DNA of 64,000 nt from Apodemus sylvaticus. Its lineage: Eukaryota > Chordata > Mammalia > Rodentia > Muridae. This document shows, piece after piece, positions 1 to 9,239 of the stretch. Under the pieces are notes generated by a model that searched no databases, was not told where the DNA came from, and saw only the letters and a list, made by a program, of their open reading frames with translations. The stretch lies in assembly GCF_947179515.1 (NCBI RefSeq), contig NC_067485.1:13830096-13894095 (forward strand). Direction: 5' to 3'. The position numbers and the translations under genes were made by a program. Positions within the stretch are counted from its first letter, which is position 1. Each line of letters opens with the position of its first letter.

Positions 1-860
1 TAGTCATTTTGCTAAATAGTATCAAACTGATGCCTAAATTCATGTCTCTATACCCATAGATTAGCCACCTGTCAGAATTCATTGGGGAAGTTACATTGTA
101 CAGAGGAATGTGGCCGACACAGAAACTCGCAGATGGTCAAAGCATAGAGAAAAAGTGAAGGAATTTCTGTATTTTGGAATGCTGAGCCCCTCTCTTAAGG
201 CTCGGGGACCATCACTGAAGATGGGATGAAAAGATTTAAGAGTCCGGTTTGGGGGAAAATCTAGGATAAAGCAGTGTCTTCAGGACATCTCAGGACTGCT
301 GTCTTCATAGACTCACACCATCTGTGGTGCCTGCCCAGAGGTCTAGCATGTGGCAGGGAGGGACATAATCATCCAACAGGAACTATGTCTTACCTTTTCA
401 CCCTTTCCTCTGATAGGCCAGTGGAAGGTTAACTTAGGAGCCTTCAGCTCGAGCTGAAGAACTGTTGAGATTTGATGGCGTCTGGGGGTGGGGATACTTG
501 TCTTTAATGGTATGGGCCCTAGCTCTGGCAGATGACCACTCATGCTTGAGTATATTAATAGCAGAGCCTGAAGTCAGTGCATTATTAAAAAATAAATCTA
601 GATGTTGGGAAGGGGTATGGGTAGGATGGATCTAGAGGAGCTAGAGGGAGGGGTAGCAACTAAATATTATTGACATATATGCATGTACAAAAGTCTCAAA
701 GAACGAATGTGAATGAAATAACATATTCTAAAGAAGTATCCATCAGGTATCACCCATCTGCAAGCCTCTGTCTGTCCTGCTGCCCAGCTTTAAGAACCAC
801 ACATATTCTTTCTATCTCTAGAGGTATCTGTATTAAGAACCTCCACATGAATGAAATAGC
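1..860. other. Unique non-coding stretch
   Basis: No gene or clear repeat is seen apart from a short segment at 349-419 that recurs, diverged, at 1322-1391 (listed separately). The open frames here are short and of no recognisable family. Confidence 0.5.
349..419 (+). repeat. Diverged local repeat, copy A
   Basis: About 70 bases beginning with TGTGGCAGGGAGGG are recognisably repeated at 1322-1391. By eye roughly four fifths of positions agree, and the shared part continues through an ACAGGAAC block into a pyrimidine-rich TTTCCTCTG block. I do not recognise the family. It could be two fragments of one old dispersed repeat or a local duplication. Confidence 0.5.
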
Positions 861-974
861 AAAAACGCATAATATTTTACAGGTGGTTTCTTCCACTTAG
901 CACCTCCTGAGGTCGGTTCCCATTGTAGCAAGTGTCAGTGTTTCCTGTCCTCCGGTGAGCAAACAGTTTTTCAT

Positions 975-1036
<62 letters not shown>

Positions 1037-1118
1037 GTTACAGAACTGTCTACTGAAGGATGCTGCAAACAGTCTCACTAGAGGGCTGTGATGAACAATC
1101 CTGCTACAACCTTTCATG
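860..1118 (-). mobile_element. Old L1 (L1M-like) 3' ORF2 fragment, antisense
   Basis: Read on the minus strand, this resembles the end of L1 ORF2. On the + strand one sees the typical order: a TTCTTCCACTTAGCA block, a GTAGCAAGTGTCAGT block, a TTTTTCATTGTGT block, then a GCTGTGATGAACAATCCTGCT block. These correspond to the well-known antisense L1 text around the C-terminal codons. The copy is heavily diverged and is split by the TG/GA microsatellite at 975-1034. The subfamily cannot be told by eye. Confidence 0.45.
975..1034. repeat. Compound (TG)n(GA)n microsatellite
   Basis: About ten TG units run directly into about twenty GA units with no interruption. It sits inside a degraded antisense L1 at the place where ancestral L1 has an ATTGTATGTAT motif, so that motif probably seeded it. 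Confidence 0.95.
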
Positions 1119-1121
1119 TAT

Positions 1122-1185
1122 GAGGAGGAGGAGGAGGAGGAGGAGGAGAAAGAGGAGGAGGAGGAGAATCAGGAGGAGGAGGAAG
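1122..1185. repeat. (AGG)n microsatellite, interrupted
   Basis: Runs of AGG are broken by GAAAG and AATC interruptions. The triplet explains the apparent Arg-rich and Glu-rich open frames at 1060-1491 and 1116-1397, which are not genes. Confidence 0.95.
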
Positions 1186-1321
1186 TTCCCTCCACAAAGA
1201 GCCCGCCACTGTGCCAGGCATGCGATGGAGTGGTCATGCACTGTTCACAACACCAGTGTGGGGATAATGTGGAAGCAAGGGCTCACAGTGAGGAAGAAGA
1301 GTTGGTTAATGCGCACCCTGC

Positions 1322-1391
1322 TGTGGCAGGGAGGGATATACTCACCCAACAGGAACCACATCTTACTTTTCCACACTTTCCTCTGCTTGAC
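1322..1391 (+). repeat. Diverged local repeat, copy B
   Basis: Partner of the segment at 349-419, in the same orientation and about 0.97 kb away. See copy A. Confidence 0.5.
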
Positions 1392-1659
1392 CCTTAGCAT
1401 CACCTCAGCCTGCCGCACAACAGCCATGGCAACCGACCAGAGTGGACTAGCAAGCTTTACTTCTCGTCAATGCGTTCCTTTGTTCAGTTAGCCTCCAAAG
1501 GATGGAAGGTTGGCGGACTTCCTTATCTGTGCTAATAATGTGCTCAACAAAGCCGTGAATTGGCTTTTAAATTATCAAGTGTGTAATTTGATGAGTGAGT
1601 TAGTACAAGCAAGTGCTGGAGTGACTGCTTCCTGCACAGGTGGGAAGGAAAGGGCGCTG

Positions 1660-1745
1660 ATGCAGGGGATTGGGAGAACAGACTGCTTTGTGGTCTTGGG
1701 CAAGTCCCCAAACCTCTCTGAGTCTTTCCCCCAAACATAATGCCC
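1660..1745 (+). repeat. MIR SINE fragment
   Basis: Contains the MIR core hallmark TCTTGGGCAAGTCC followed by AACCTCTCTGAGTCT, which corresponds to the tRNA-derived MIR core. Old and diverged, as expected for this mammal-wide family. Confidence 0.6.
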
Positions 1746-1857
1746 ATCAGGTAAGATTTACTCTCAAATACCAAAAAGCCATATGCAATCATGCTGAGAT
1801 GAGAAAGCTGAGGACCAGACAAGGCAAGAAGTGGTATAATAGTGGGAGGCCCAATAT

Positions 1858-1873
1858 TACAGTATATAATGTA

Positions 1874-1905
<32 letters not shown>

Positions 1906-2096
1906 GTATGTAGTACCCAATAATAGTATATAATATATATTGTATTATAGTATATAATACTCAATACCAAATAATAGTATATAATATATATTATTATAGT
2001 ATATATATATAATATATATATAATATATATATTATAGTACCCAATAGTAGTATATAGTAGGGGACCCAAAATAAGAAGTATATAGTGGGGACCCAT
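1858..2096. repeat. AT-rich satellite-like array
   Basis: A run of TA dinucleotides (about 1873-1900) is followed by a longer unit built round AATAATAGTATATAAT. That unit appears at 1919 and again at 1970 (51-base period), with a degenerate third copy near 2043. The tail contains the motif AGTATATAGT with GGGGACCCA twice. The Ile/Tyr-rich open frame on the minus strand is a by-product. Confidence 0.85.
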
Positions 2097-2311
2097 AAAT
2101 CAGTCCCTTCCCTTCCCTCCCATTTCTTTCCCTCCATATGTTGCCAATTTAGTGGCATCACCCACTCATGAAAGTCAGAGCAAGTCCAGTGTGCTGGCCC
2201 TTGTTACATCAAATTGTTTGTTTGGCAAGCACAAGATGCATGTCTCACAGAGAAAGTGTCCATCTTTGTAAATCCTGGGACTGAACACCAGTTTCTTTCC
2301 AAATAACTGTG

Positions 2312-2520
2312 ACTACTATTACCAGCTTATGTGTTACAGATGGGGAAATGGATGCCCAGAGTCTGGGTTTCTATAAAAACAGCATCCAAGCTGAGATGAG
2401 AAGCCTCTTGTGTGATTCTACAGACAGACCCTCTTCACCATCAGACACTAAGGACAGGACTTGGTGAGTGACAGGTCCAGGGTCTAGCATCCAGCAGGTG
2501 CTCAATATATGGGCTTCTAT
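2312..2520. repeat. MIR-like fragments
   Basis: At 2330-2360 an ACAGATGGGGAAATGGATGCCCAGAG block matches the minus-strand MIR text, and at 2480-2512 a CATCCAGCAGGTGCTCAATATA block matches a plus-strand MIR 3' end. These are two separate weak matches in opposite orientation. Confidence 0.4.
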
Positions 2521-2879
2521 ATTTGTCTGTTGTTGGTTTAGATGTTGTTTTCAAGACCGCGGAACCTGAGTGCAGGGAGCTTTGCCAGATTTCCAAGCCT
2601 GTTCGTGAGCTCAGGGTTTGAAGGGTAGGGGAAAGGTGGGTCTTGCAGCCCCCAGATCTAGTAATGGGTGGTTCCCACTCCTCCTACTGGGACAGAGCAC
2701 CCTTTGTTGATTGTGCTTCCACATCCTACCCAGTCATTAGCATTGGCAGCTTCATATTGAGTCTTTGTTTTCATAATTCATTTACCTGCGATGACATAAT
2801 AAGAGGAATATTGATTTAATCCCAACTTCTCTTGGCCTAAAGCCCATATCAACCAATAAAAAAGAATTGCTAATTGCAG
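2521..2879. other. Unique AT-rich stretch
   Basis: No repeat family is recognised. The part 2740-2870 is rich in ATTCAT, TTTAAT, CAATAAA and GCTAATTGC words and has few CpGs. This composition is common in conserved non-coding elements, but alignment would be needed to say so. Confidence 0.35.
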
Positions 2880-3460
2880 GGTCCGCTTGCTCAGCCGCGG
2901 CGTCTGAACAAGCCACTTAGACAGCAGTGGGAAGCAGGTAGAGTCAGCAAATGCCCTGTTCTAGGCTTGGGGTACCATCTTCACCCCGGGACAGCTCTCT
3001 ACAATAAGGCTTCTAACTTCTCCGTGGAATAAGAAAGACGAGCAAGCAGGGTCACCAGGGTGAACGCCAGACCAGAAACCTCTTCACACTCCCGTTGGTA
3101 GAATGTCAGGTGAACTGTCCTTTGCTCGGACATGATGTCGATATTTATTGGTTCAAATTGCCTGGCAGAGTCGGACTTGCGTAAGACTCCGTGGTCCGTT
3201 TTAATCCTGGCATTCTGGAAGCCACAGTGATGGTAGTAATAACTGGGTTTACCTGAGATAAAAACGGGAAGGGAGCTAGGAGGAGGGTCTACAATAATTA
3301 CAGGGGGGGGGGGCAATGTATACTTTTGTGTAATCTGGAAAGGCGATTTACGAGGCTGATAAAAGGGAAAATGGGTCGTGGGTGGAGCCCACGTGGATTA
3401 GCTGCCCCACAGCATTCTGTGCAGGAAACGAAGGGGGAGAAGGTCGTTTATTAGACAAGT
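2880..3460. promoter_or_regulatory. CpG-enriched patch with 105-codon antisense frame
   Basis: I count roughly 23 CpG dinucleotides in about 580 bases, several times the usual density of mouse bulk DNA, with GCCGCGGCG near the left end. It also holds an antisense open frame (3316 to 2999, 105 codons) ending in TAG, an in-frame CAG|GTAAAC on the minus strand near 3250 that fits a splice donor, and an 11-base G run at 3301-3311. The open frame resembles no family I know. Possibilities are a small unmethylated regulatory element, a young insertion not yet decayed by CpG mutation, or chance. Confidence 0.3.
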
Positions 3461-4068
3461 ACTTGATCCTCATCCATCTTTTGCTCACTTACTTTCTGAA
3501 GTGGCCGAGATAAGGCTCAGTGGAATATAGATTGTGGTCCTTCAGTTACAATTCATAAGGACTCCTGTTTCCGCAGGATAGGAGGCAGTAGAAGGATTTG
3601 TGTAATTAAACCCAGAAGGGAGGATGGGCTGGGGAGAACTGCCCCAGTCCCTGTGCCTGGTCTAATGTCTAGAATCAGGGTTTAGTCTGGCTGATTTAGC
3701 TAAGCTTGGCCAGAATGTGGGTCATTTGTTGTTCCACGAAGCCTCTTGCCTCGCCTCCTGGGAGGCCTCTTCCAGATGAGGAACGGTCTGCCTGCCCAGC
3801 CAGAGGCATTCTGATCCTATCCCTTTAGATTTGAGCGTTGTTGTCTACAATGAAAATCATAGCGCGAAGGGGGCTGAGGGCTTAATACAGATGCTGGTGG
3901 AAGCAAGCTTTTCACTCAGCTTCTGCACTTCTTCCTCTAGGTACCTAACCATCATCTCCTCTCCAGGAGAGACCCACAAGGGAAGGGGCCTCCAGGTCAA
4001 CCTCTGCACCTCGTGTAACAGAAAATGTGCGTAACGGTAAGGTCAGCCCACTCCGTACGCACGCAAGC
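3461..4068. other. Unique non-coding stretch
   Basis: Ordinary mixed-composition sequence. I see no repeat family, no splice-framed open reading frame and no RNA gene in it. Confidence 0.45.
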
Positions 4069-4205
4069 ACCCACCACGCATGCACCACGCATACACCACG
4101 CACGCACCACGCACGCACCACGCACGCACCACGCACGCACCACGCACGCACCACGCACGCACCACGCACTCACCACGCACTCACCACGCATGCACGTACG
4201 CACGC
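4069..4205. repeat. 11-bp minisatellite (CACCACGCACG)n
   Basis: About a dozen tandem copies of CACCACGCACG, with end copies changed at one base (CATG, CATA, CACT in place of CACG). Eleven is not divisible by three and the unit contains no stop codon in any phase, so all three + frames and at least two - frames stay open with an 11-residue protein period (Thr-His-Ala-Pro-Arg on +, Arg-Gly-Ala-Cys-Val-Val on -). None of these frames is a gene. Each unit carries CpGs. Confidence 0.95.
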
Positions 4206-4875
4206 TTTTCTGTTAGAGAATGTCCTTCCTGGTCTGGTGTGCCCACCCATTTCTCTGTGGCTCTTCCAAGGCCACCTGGATTTCCTGGTACCCAGCATCT
4301 TTGACAACCACTTCCTCTGCTTTGCTCCTCTGACTCAGAAACATTCATTCTTCCAATGGATGCCTCTCACTTCCTTGAGGACATTCAGATAAAGGGAAAA
4401 AATGCTTTCTTTGAAGGCATCAAGGAATGTCCCTGGGGTGTGACAGCTGGGGAGAGCATGCACTCAGGAGTCGCTGCACATCCTCCTGATCCCCACAGAT
4501 GGAGAGACCACATCTCTTTGTCATTTCAAATATGGGTACCTGGGACACATCACCCAGGATGTGTGCGGTGGGGCACTAAGGTGAGTTAGGCAGGCAGGAG
4601 AGACAGCCGTCTGTACAACAGCCTCACTGGACACTACGAGGCAGTGTCAAGTGCCTTCTAAAGCAACAACTTAAGTGGGTAACTTGATCAAATCTTTGCA
4701 CAGAATTGGGTGGTTGGATTGGAGAGGACCAGAGGAGAAAACAGAAAGCCAACAGGAGGCTATTGTAAGAGTCCAGGGGAGGGTGGTTGGTGTTTTGAAC
4801 TGAGGCAGGGGAATCCACAGAGGCAGCAGCACTGTAGTAAGTATTCCTTACAGAAACCTAGTATCTTCAGTTTAC
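4206..4875. other. Unique non-coding stretch
   Basis: No recognisable repeat or gene. Short open frames on both strands lack initiation context and similarity to any family I know. Confidence 0.45.
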
Positions 4876-4879
4876 CCTG

Positions 4880-5010
4880 TCCTTTCAGACACATGATCTG
4901 ATTTTATTTCTGTGTTAACCCGATAACAAAAGGGCTATTATGTCTTATTCGGTAATAAGGAAGTAAAGGCTGAGGGGTAAGGGACGGGCCAGAGACTAAG
5001 TTCAGAGCCC
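4880..5010 (-). repeat. MIR-like fragment
   Basis: The run GGTAATAAGGAAGTAAAGGCTGAGG and the preceding GGGCTATTATGTC resemble the minus-strand MIR text (ATGAGGAAACTGAGGC preceded by an ATTATCCCC-type block). Weak and old. Confidence 0.4.
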
Positions 5011-5099
5011 CATCATCTTGCTCCAGGTTTAGGCCCATCCGATTGAGCATTCATGTAATGGTTATATCTAAGACCATCTTGAATGTTATGTTTTTAGAG

Positions 5100-5175
5100 T
5101 GGAAGAAAGGGAGGGAGGGGGCAGGAAGAGATGAGAGAGGGGGCGGTGGAAGGAGGGAGGAAAAGAGGGAGGGCA
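5100..5175. repeat. G/A-rich low-complexity tract
   Basis: Imperfect GGGA/GGAA/GAGA runs on the + strand with few pyrimidines. Confidence 0.8.
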
Positions 5176-5204
5176 AGCAACTTTTTCAACTTCCAAAGCC
5201 TACA

Positions 5205-5365
5205 TTCTTTCACTAATCATCATAATCCCCCCCGGGTCTTACTCCTCATCTCGCAGATAAGGAAATTGCGGATTCAGAGACCTTAAATGTCTCGCCTAAG
5301 CTTACAGAGAGCCCGGAAAAGCCAGACCTTGAACTCAAGCAATTTCAGTTCTGTGCCTCTGCATC
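5205..5365 (-). repeat. MIR SINE fragment
   Basis: Shows the minus-strand MIR order: CATCATAATC, TCTCGCAGATAAGGAAATTG, CAGAGACCTTAAATGTCTCGCC, then GAACTCAAGCAA. Better preserved than the neighbouring MIR-like piece at 4.9 kb. Confidence 0.6.
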
Positions 5366-5564
5366 AAGAGTGTGACAACAGAGTTGGAAAAGGAGAGACA
5401 CATCTTTTCTTTCTTGTTCCTATAATAATAAATCTGCCACGGTTGAGGGTTAGCAGAGAGTGCATAGTGGTATGCCTGCCCTAAATGCCCCGAGCTCCAT
5501 TGAATCTGATCTTTCAGAGGGCAGGACTTATATTTCACAGTAGTGTGAAATATATGCGAGGTGT

Positions 5565-5738
5565 TTGTCTTCCTCGCTGTTCTCTTGCTGTGGGGAGATG
5601 CTGCAACCACAGACACCCTTTTCTATTAGAGAAAGCATTTAATGGACGGCTTGCTTACTCTCAAACATTCAGTACATTATCATGATGGCAAGCTTGAGGA
5701 CATGGCGCAAGAGAAGGAGTTGATAGTTACACTCTGAT

Positions 5739-5800
<62 letters not shown>

Positions 5801-5972
5801 CATGAAAAGAACTGGACCTGACATGGGCTTTTGAAATCTCCACATCCAACGGCACTCCCTCCAATAAAGTGACCCATACTCCAACAGGGCCATACCTCCT
5901 AATGCTGTAAAATAGCTCCACTCCCCGGTAACTAAGCATTCAAATAGATGAGACATTATTCAAACGACCATA
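5565..5972 (-). mobile_element. Rodent medium-reiterated repeat (URR1-like), antisense
   Basis: The right part carries the sequence order of a very common mouse repeat in reverse complement: CACTCCCTCCAATAAAGTG, ACTCCAACAGGGCCATACCTCCTAATG, CACTCCCCGGTAACTAAGCATTCAAAT. The left part has CTCTTGCTGTGGGGAGA and CATTTAATGGACGGCTTGC. Its internal CT-rich stretch has expanded to the GA tract at 5742-5794. I know such repeats as URR1, classed as non-autonomous hAT-type; the name is from memory. Confidence 0.55.
5742..5794. repeat. (GA)n microsatellite
   Basis: About 26 uninterrupted GA units inside the antisense URR1-like repeat, at the site of the short CT-rich stretch expected in that family. It produces Ser-Leu repeats in the minus-strand open frames. 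Confidence 0.97.
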
Positions 5973-6257
5973 GTGCTCAACAGAAGAAAGGCAAAAGGAG
6001 AAACAGTGGCATAGCCACCATGTTCTCATTCATATATACAGTCTAGAAGGATGGAGAATGAGCCATTTTATAAGTGCTGCCCTTTTGACATGGTTAATCC
6101 ACACAGTTAACTTTACTAGATACATTTTGGAATCATCTGGGTGACATGTCTGGGTCAGGCAGTAGGATTGTTTCCAGAGATGCTTACCTGAGGAGAAAAA
6201 GCTCATTCTGAGTGAACATAAAATCATTTTGTGGGCTGGGATCCTGGCTAGAAAGGA

Positions 6258-6584
6258 TGTGGTGATTTGAATATGCTTGGCCCAGGGAGTGGCATGAGTA
6301 GGAGGTGTGGGCCTTGTTGGAGTAGGTGTGGCTTTGCTGGAGGAAGTGTGTCACTGTGGGGGTGGGGTTTGAGACCCTCCTCCTAGCTACCTGGCAGTCT
6401 TCTCCTGGTTGAACTTGGATCAAGATGCAGAACTCTCAGCTCCTTCTCCAGCACCATGTCTGCCACCTTGATGATAATGGACTGAACTTCTGAACCTGTA
6501 AAGCAGCCCTAATTAAATGTCCTTTATAAGAGTTGCCTTGATCATGGTATCTCTTCGCAGCAACGGAAACTCTAACTAGGACAA
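6258..6584 (+). mobile_element. Rodent medium-reiterated repeat (URR1-like), sense
   Basis: Near-complete copy of the family found antisense at 5.57 kb. Seen in order are TGTGGTGATTTGAATATGC, a duplicated GGAGTAGGTGTGG-type block, GGAAGTGTGTCACTGTGGG, GATGATAATGGACTGAAC, CCTAATTAAATGTCC and AAGAGTTGCCTTGATCATGG. Both copies lie in inverted orientation within 1 kb. There is no coding capacity of its own. Confidence 0.6.
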
Positions 6585-6599
6585 AGGGTATAAGGAGGA

Positions 6600-6765
6600 A
6601 GTCTTACGCCTCCCACTCTGCTCAGATGTGAGCAAGCTGTCTCCCACTTCTGCCTCCAGGCCTCCTTCACCATGATGGATTTACCCACAAACCAGGAGCC
6701 AAAACCCTTTCCTTCCTCATGTTGCTTCTGTGTGGCATTCTGTCATAGCAATTAGAAAAGTAATG
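6600..6765 (+). repeat. Partial rodent interspersed repeat
   Basis: The blocks CACCATGATGGATTTACCC, CCTTTCCTTCCTCATGTTGC and TAGCAATTAGAAAAGTAATG match the 3' half of a common mouse repeat whose text ends in a GATGGACT...CTTAAGTTGCTTTTGTC...GAAAAGTAACT order. Only the 3' half is present. Confidence 0.4.
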
Positions 6766-6829
6766 TAGATATCAGTAGGACCATTTCTGTGATAGGTCCC
6801 TCTGTGGGGTTCTTAGGTCTTTGGCACTA

Positions 6830-8150
6830 GGTTGTAGAAGAAATATGCACATGTTTGGAGCTTTAAGCTACATTCCTATAGACAGAAGTTAGCACAACAT
6901 TTCATGGGAGTCCAGCAGATTAGGGTGTCTATAGAAAATCAGACTGTGTTCACAAGGGTTCAGAAGAGGACGAGGACTCTATCAGGAACTGGACCTGAAG
7001 GCATTTAAGATACACTCTGGAAAGGATCTAGATAGCATTCTACCTGGAAAAGTGCTGAAATTTTAAGACAACATCTAGTAAATGGCATAGTCACTGCTTT
7101 CTGTTCTCAGTCAAATTCACAGTAAGAGAGGGCAGAAAGCTGCAACTCTGTAGCTTGGTGGCTAAAGGAGCCTGGGTTTAAAGTTATGGGCAAGGAATCA
7201 TGGAGCAAGCACTTGTAATGCTATGGAGAGATTGGCACCATGGAGGAGAAAACACCTGTTCTCTCTTGAAAATGGCGGGGGGGGGGGGGGGGGAAAGCTT
7301 CTCCAAAGGCACTAGCTTATATATATGCAAATTTATTTAATAGGAGAGATTCTAGACTGAGAATTCTACTGCAGGGGTTTTTGGCTTCAAGATAACTGGC
7401 TTGGGAATTCTCTTCCCACGTTCAACTGCAAAGGCATCATGACAGGAGGCCAGGTTACATCTTCAGCTGGCAGAGGAACTTGGTTCTATCCACGTGCTGA
7501 TAGCTTTTGAGCCAAAAGGAAAGAGCTGTAAGACCAGGGTTGCAGGGAGTCACTGGGGTCAAACAATGTATGGCAAAGTCAGATTCTCTGCTGAGAGCTC
7601 CTGAGAAGCCATCCTTGAAGCTGTAAACATGAATCATGTTATGATGGAGACCCAAGTATGATGAGTATGACTAAGAAGTGAGGTGCTCCCCAAAGAACAC
7701 TCCTGGCCCTGAGTGGAGCCAACCCAAGAGGTCACATAGGCTACAAACAACAGAATTGGAGGAACAGAGGTACCCAAACCTGCTGGATCCCAGGTGATAC
7801 CATCAAGAGTCCCAGGTGCCGGATGTGGTGCTACAGGGTGATTAGTGATTGCCCTGCTGAGTTTTGTCTTGCTTTGGTCAGATCTTTCCTTGCCATTCCT
7901 TTGTGTCTTCCCTTTACAATGGAAATGTCCTACAGAGACTCTTAGTCAAGTGTTAAATGGGTCTAGTAGGAGTCTCTGAACTTGGATTTTCTGAACAGTA
8001 TCAGAACTGTTAGTACTTAAGATATTCCTACAGATAAACTAAATGCATCTTGAATTATGTGATGGTCAAGAGCCTTTGAGGACTAAGGATGGACTTTTAT
8101 AGTTTAGAAGATATCTGTGGTGATATCAACAAGGGATGGACCTATGGTGG
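6830..8150 (+). mobile_element. Possible LTR-retroelement interior (MaLR/ERVL-like), decayed
   Basis: Segments such as AGTCACTGCTTTCTGTTCTCAG, the TTGTCTTGCTTTGGTCAGATC block and GAGGACTAAGGATGGACTTTTATAG recall the non-coding interior of MaLR-type elements, which lack retroviral genes. No gag, pol or env-like frame is visible. It contains a 17-base G run (7277-7293). The assignment is weak. Confidence 0.3.
7277..7293. repeat. G17 homopolymer
   Basis: Seventeen consecutive G on the + strand, the longest mononucleotide G run in the window. It is likely to be length-variable and prone to sequencing error. Confidence 0.97.
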
Positions 8151-8500
8151 CCAATCCTCACCATCAATTTAACTGGGTCAAAATCATCTAGACACACATC
8201 TCTATATGTCCATATATTTCCAGAGAGGTTCAACTGAAGAGGGAAGCCCTCCCCAAATGTGCCTGGCATTATATCAGAGGCTGGGATCTTGGACAGATGT
8301 GAAAAAAAAAGAGAAAGTCAGTGAAGCCCAGGTATTCCTCTCAGCCAAGAAGTGAGCAGGCCACCTCATTCTGGCTCCCGTGTTCTCCGCTATGGCGGAT
8401 TGCACCCACAAACCATGACCTAAGATAACTTTTTTCTCCCTTAAGTTGCTTTGTGTTAGCTGTGTGGCCACAACAATGAGAAAAATGCTCAATGTACATT
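8150..8500 (+). mobile_element. Rodent medium-reiterated repeat
   Basis: Contains the family order seen in a common mouse repeat: CATCAATTTAACTGGG, CAGAGAGGTTCAACTGAAGAGG, GAAGCCCTCCCCAAATGTG, GGCTGGGATCTTGGAC, CTTAAGTTGCTTTG and AACAATGAGAAAAATG. The family name is uncertain; it is related in layout to the hAT-like repeat at 32.5 kb read in reverse. Confidence 0.45.
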
Positions 8501-8857
8501 TGTGGTGCTGACTCTTGAAGAATACACTTATGCACATACATGGACCTACTAACACAGAGAGAAAAACAATGTGAGCTTAGGTTACAACCAAGGGCAAAAC
8601 TTAGGTGTGTTGGGGGCACACCTAAGGGGCAAGGTTGATTGAAGCTTCTTTTATCCACCTGTACCATATGAGCTTCAAATGGCAGAAGGTCTCCCAAGCA
8701 ATTAAGTGAAAAATTATGGGCCACCTGTGTGATTTCTTAACTTCTGAGTCCTGGATTCTCCTGGAGAAGATTCTGACCTGATGTCTTTGGAGTGGAGACA
8801 GGGAAATACCACTTCAACAAGTTTCTCAGTTAAGTCTCAAAATTAGGCAACTTGTAG

Positions 8858-9011
8858 CTGGAGAGATGGCTCAGTAGCTATGAGAATGTATTGTTCTTCC
8901 AAAGGACCTGAAGTGAGATCTCAGCACCCACAGAGGGTGAGCCCTAAGGACCTCTAACTCCAGCCCCAGGGAATCTGAAAGCTCTTCCAGCCTCTCAAGT
9001 GAAGCACTCCC

Positions 9012-9044
<33 letters not shown>

Positions 9045-9045
9045 T
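8858..9045 (+). mobile_element. B3-type SINE
   Basis: Begins with GCTGGAGAGATGGCTCAGTAG, the tRNA-derived B2/B3 head with a B-box-like region, and continues through CTCAGCACCCACAG and TAACTCCAGCCCCAGGG to a CA-repeat tail (9016-9041). The TAACTCCAG block separates B3 from B2. It directly precedes a B2. Confidence 0.7.
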
Positions 9046-9052
9046 AGACAGG

Positions 9053-9238
9053 GACTGGAGAGATGGCCCAGTAGTTAAGAGCACTAGCTGCTCTTCTAGA
9101 GGTTCTGAGTTCAATTTACAGCATCCACATGGTGGCTCACAACCATCTATAATGGGATTTGATGCCCTCTTCTGGTGATGTCTGAAGACAGCTACAGTGT
9201 ACTCAAATATAATAAATAAATATTTTCAAAAAGATAAG
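9053..9238 (+). mobile_element. B2 SINE
   Basis: Clear B2: GGACTGGAGAGATGGCCCAG head, CATCCACATGGTGGCTCACA, GGGATTTGATGCCCTCTTC, CAGCTACAGTGTACTCA and an AATAAATAAA tail. Possible target duplication: AAATAGACAG before (9042-9051) and GATAAGACAG after (9233-9242), two differences. Inserted just after the tail of the B3. A mouse-type B2, supporting the species call. Confidence 0.9.
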
Positions 9239-9239
9239 A

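Noticed and set aside
1060..1491. Arg-rich 143-codon frame
   Set aside because: Derived from an AGG microsatellite plus flanking chance sequence.
4025..4392. Several His/Thr/Pro/Arg-repeat frames in both directions
   Set aside because: Artefacts of the 11-bp minisatellite, which has no stop codon in any phase.
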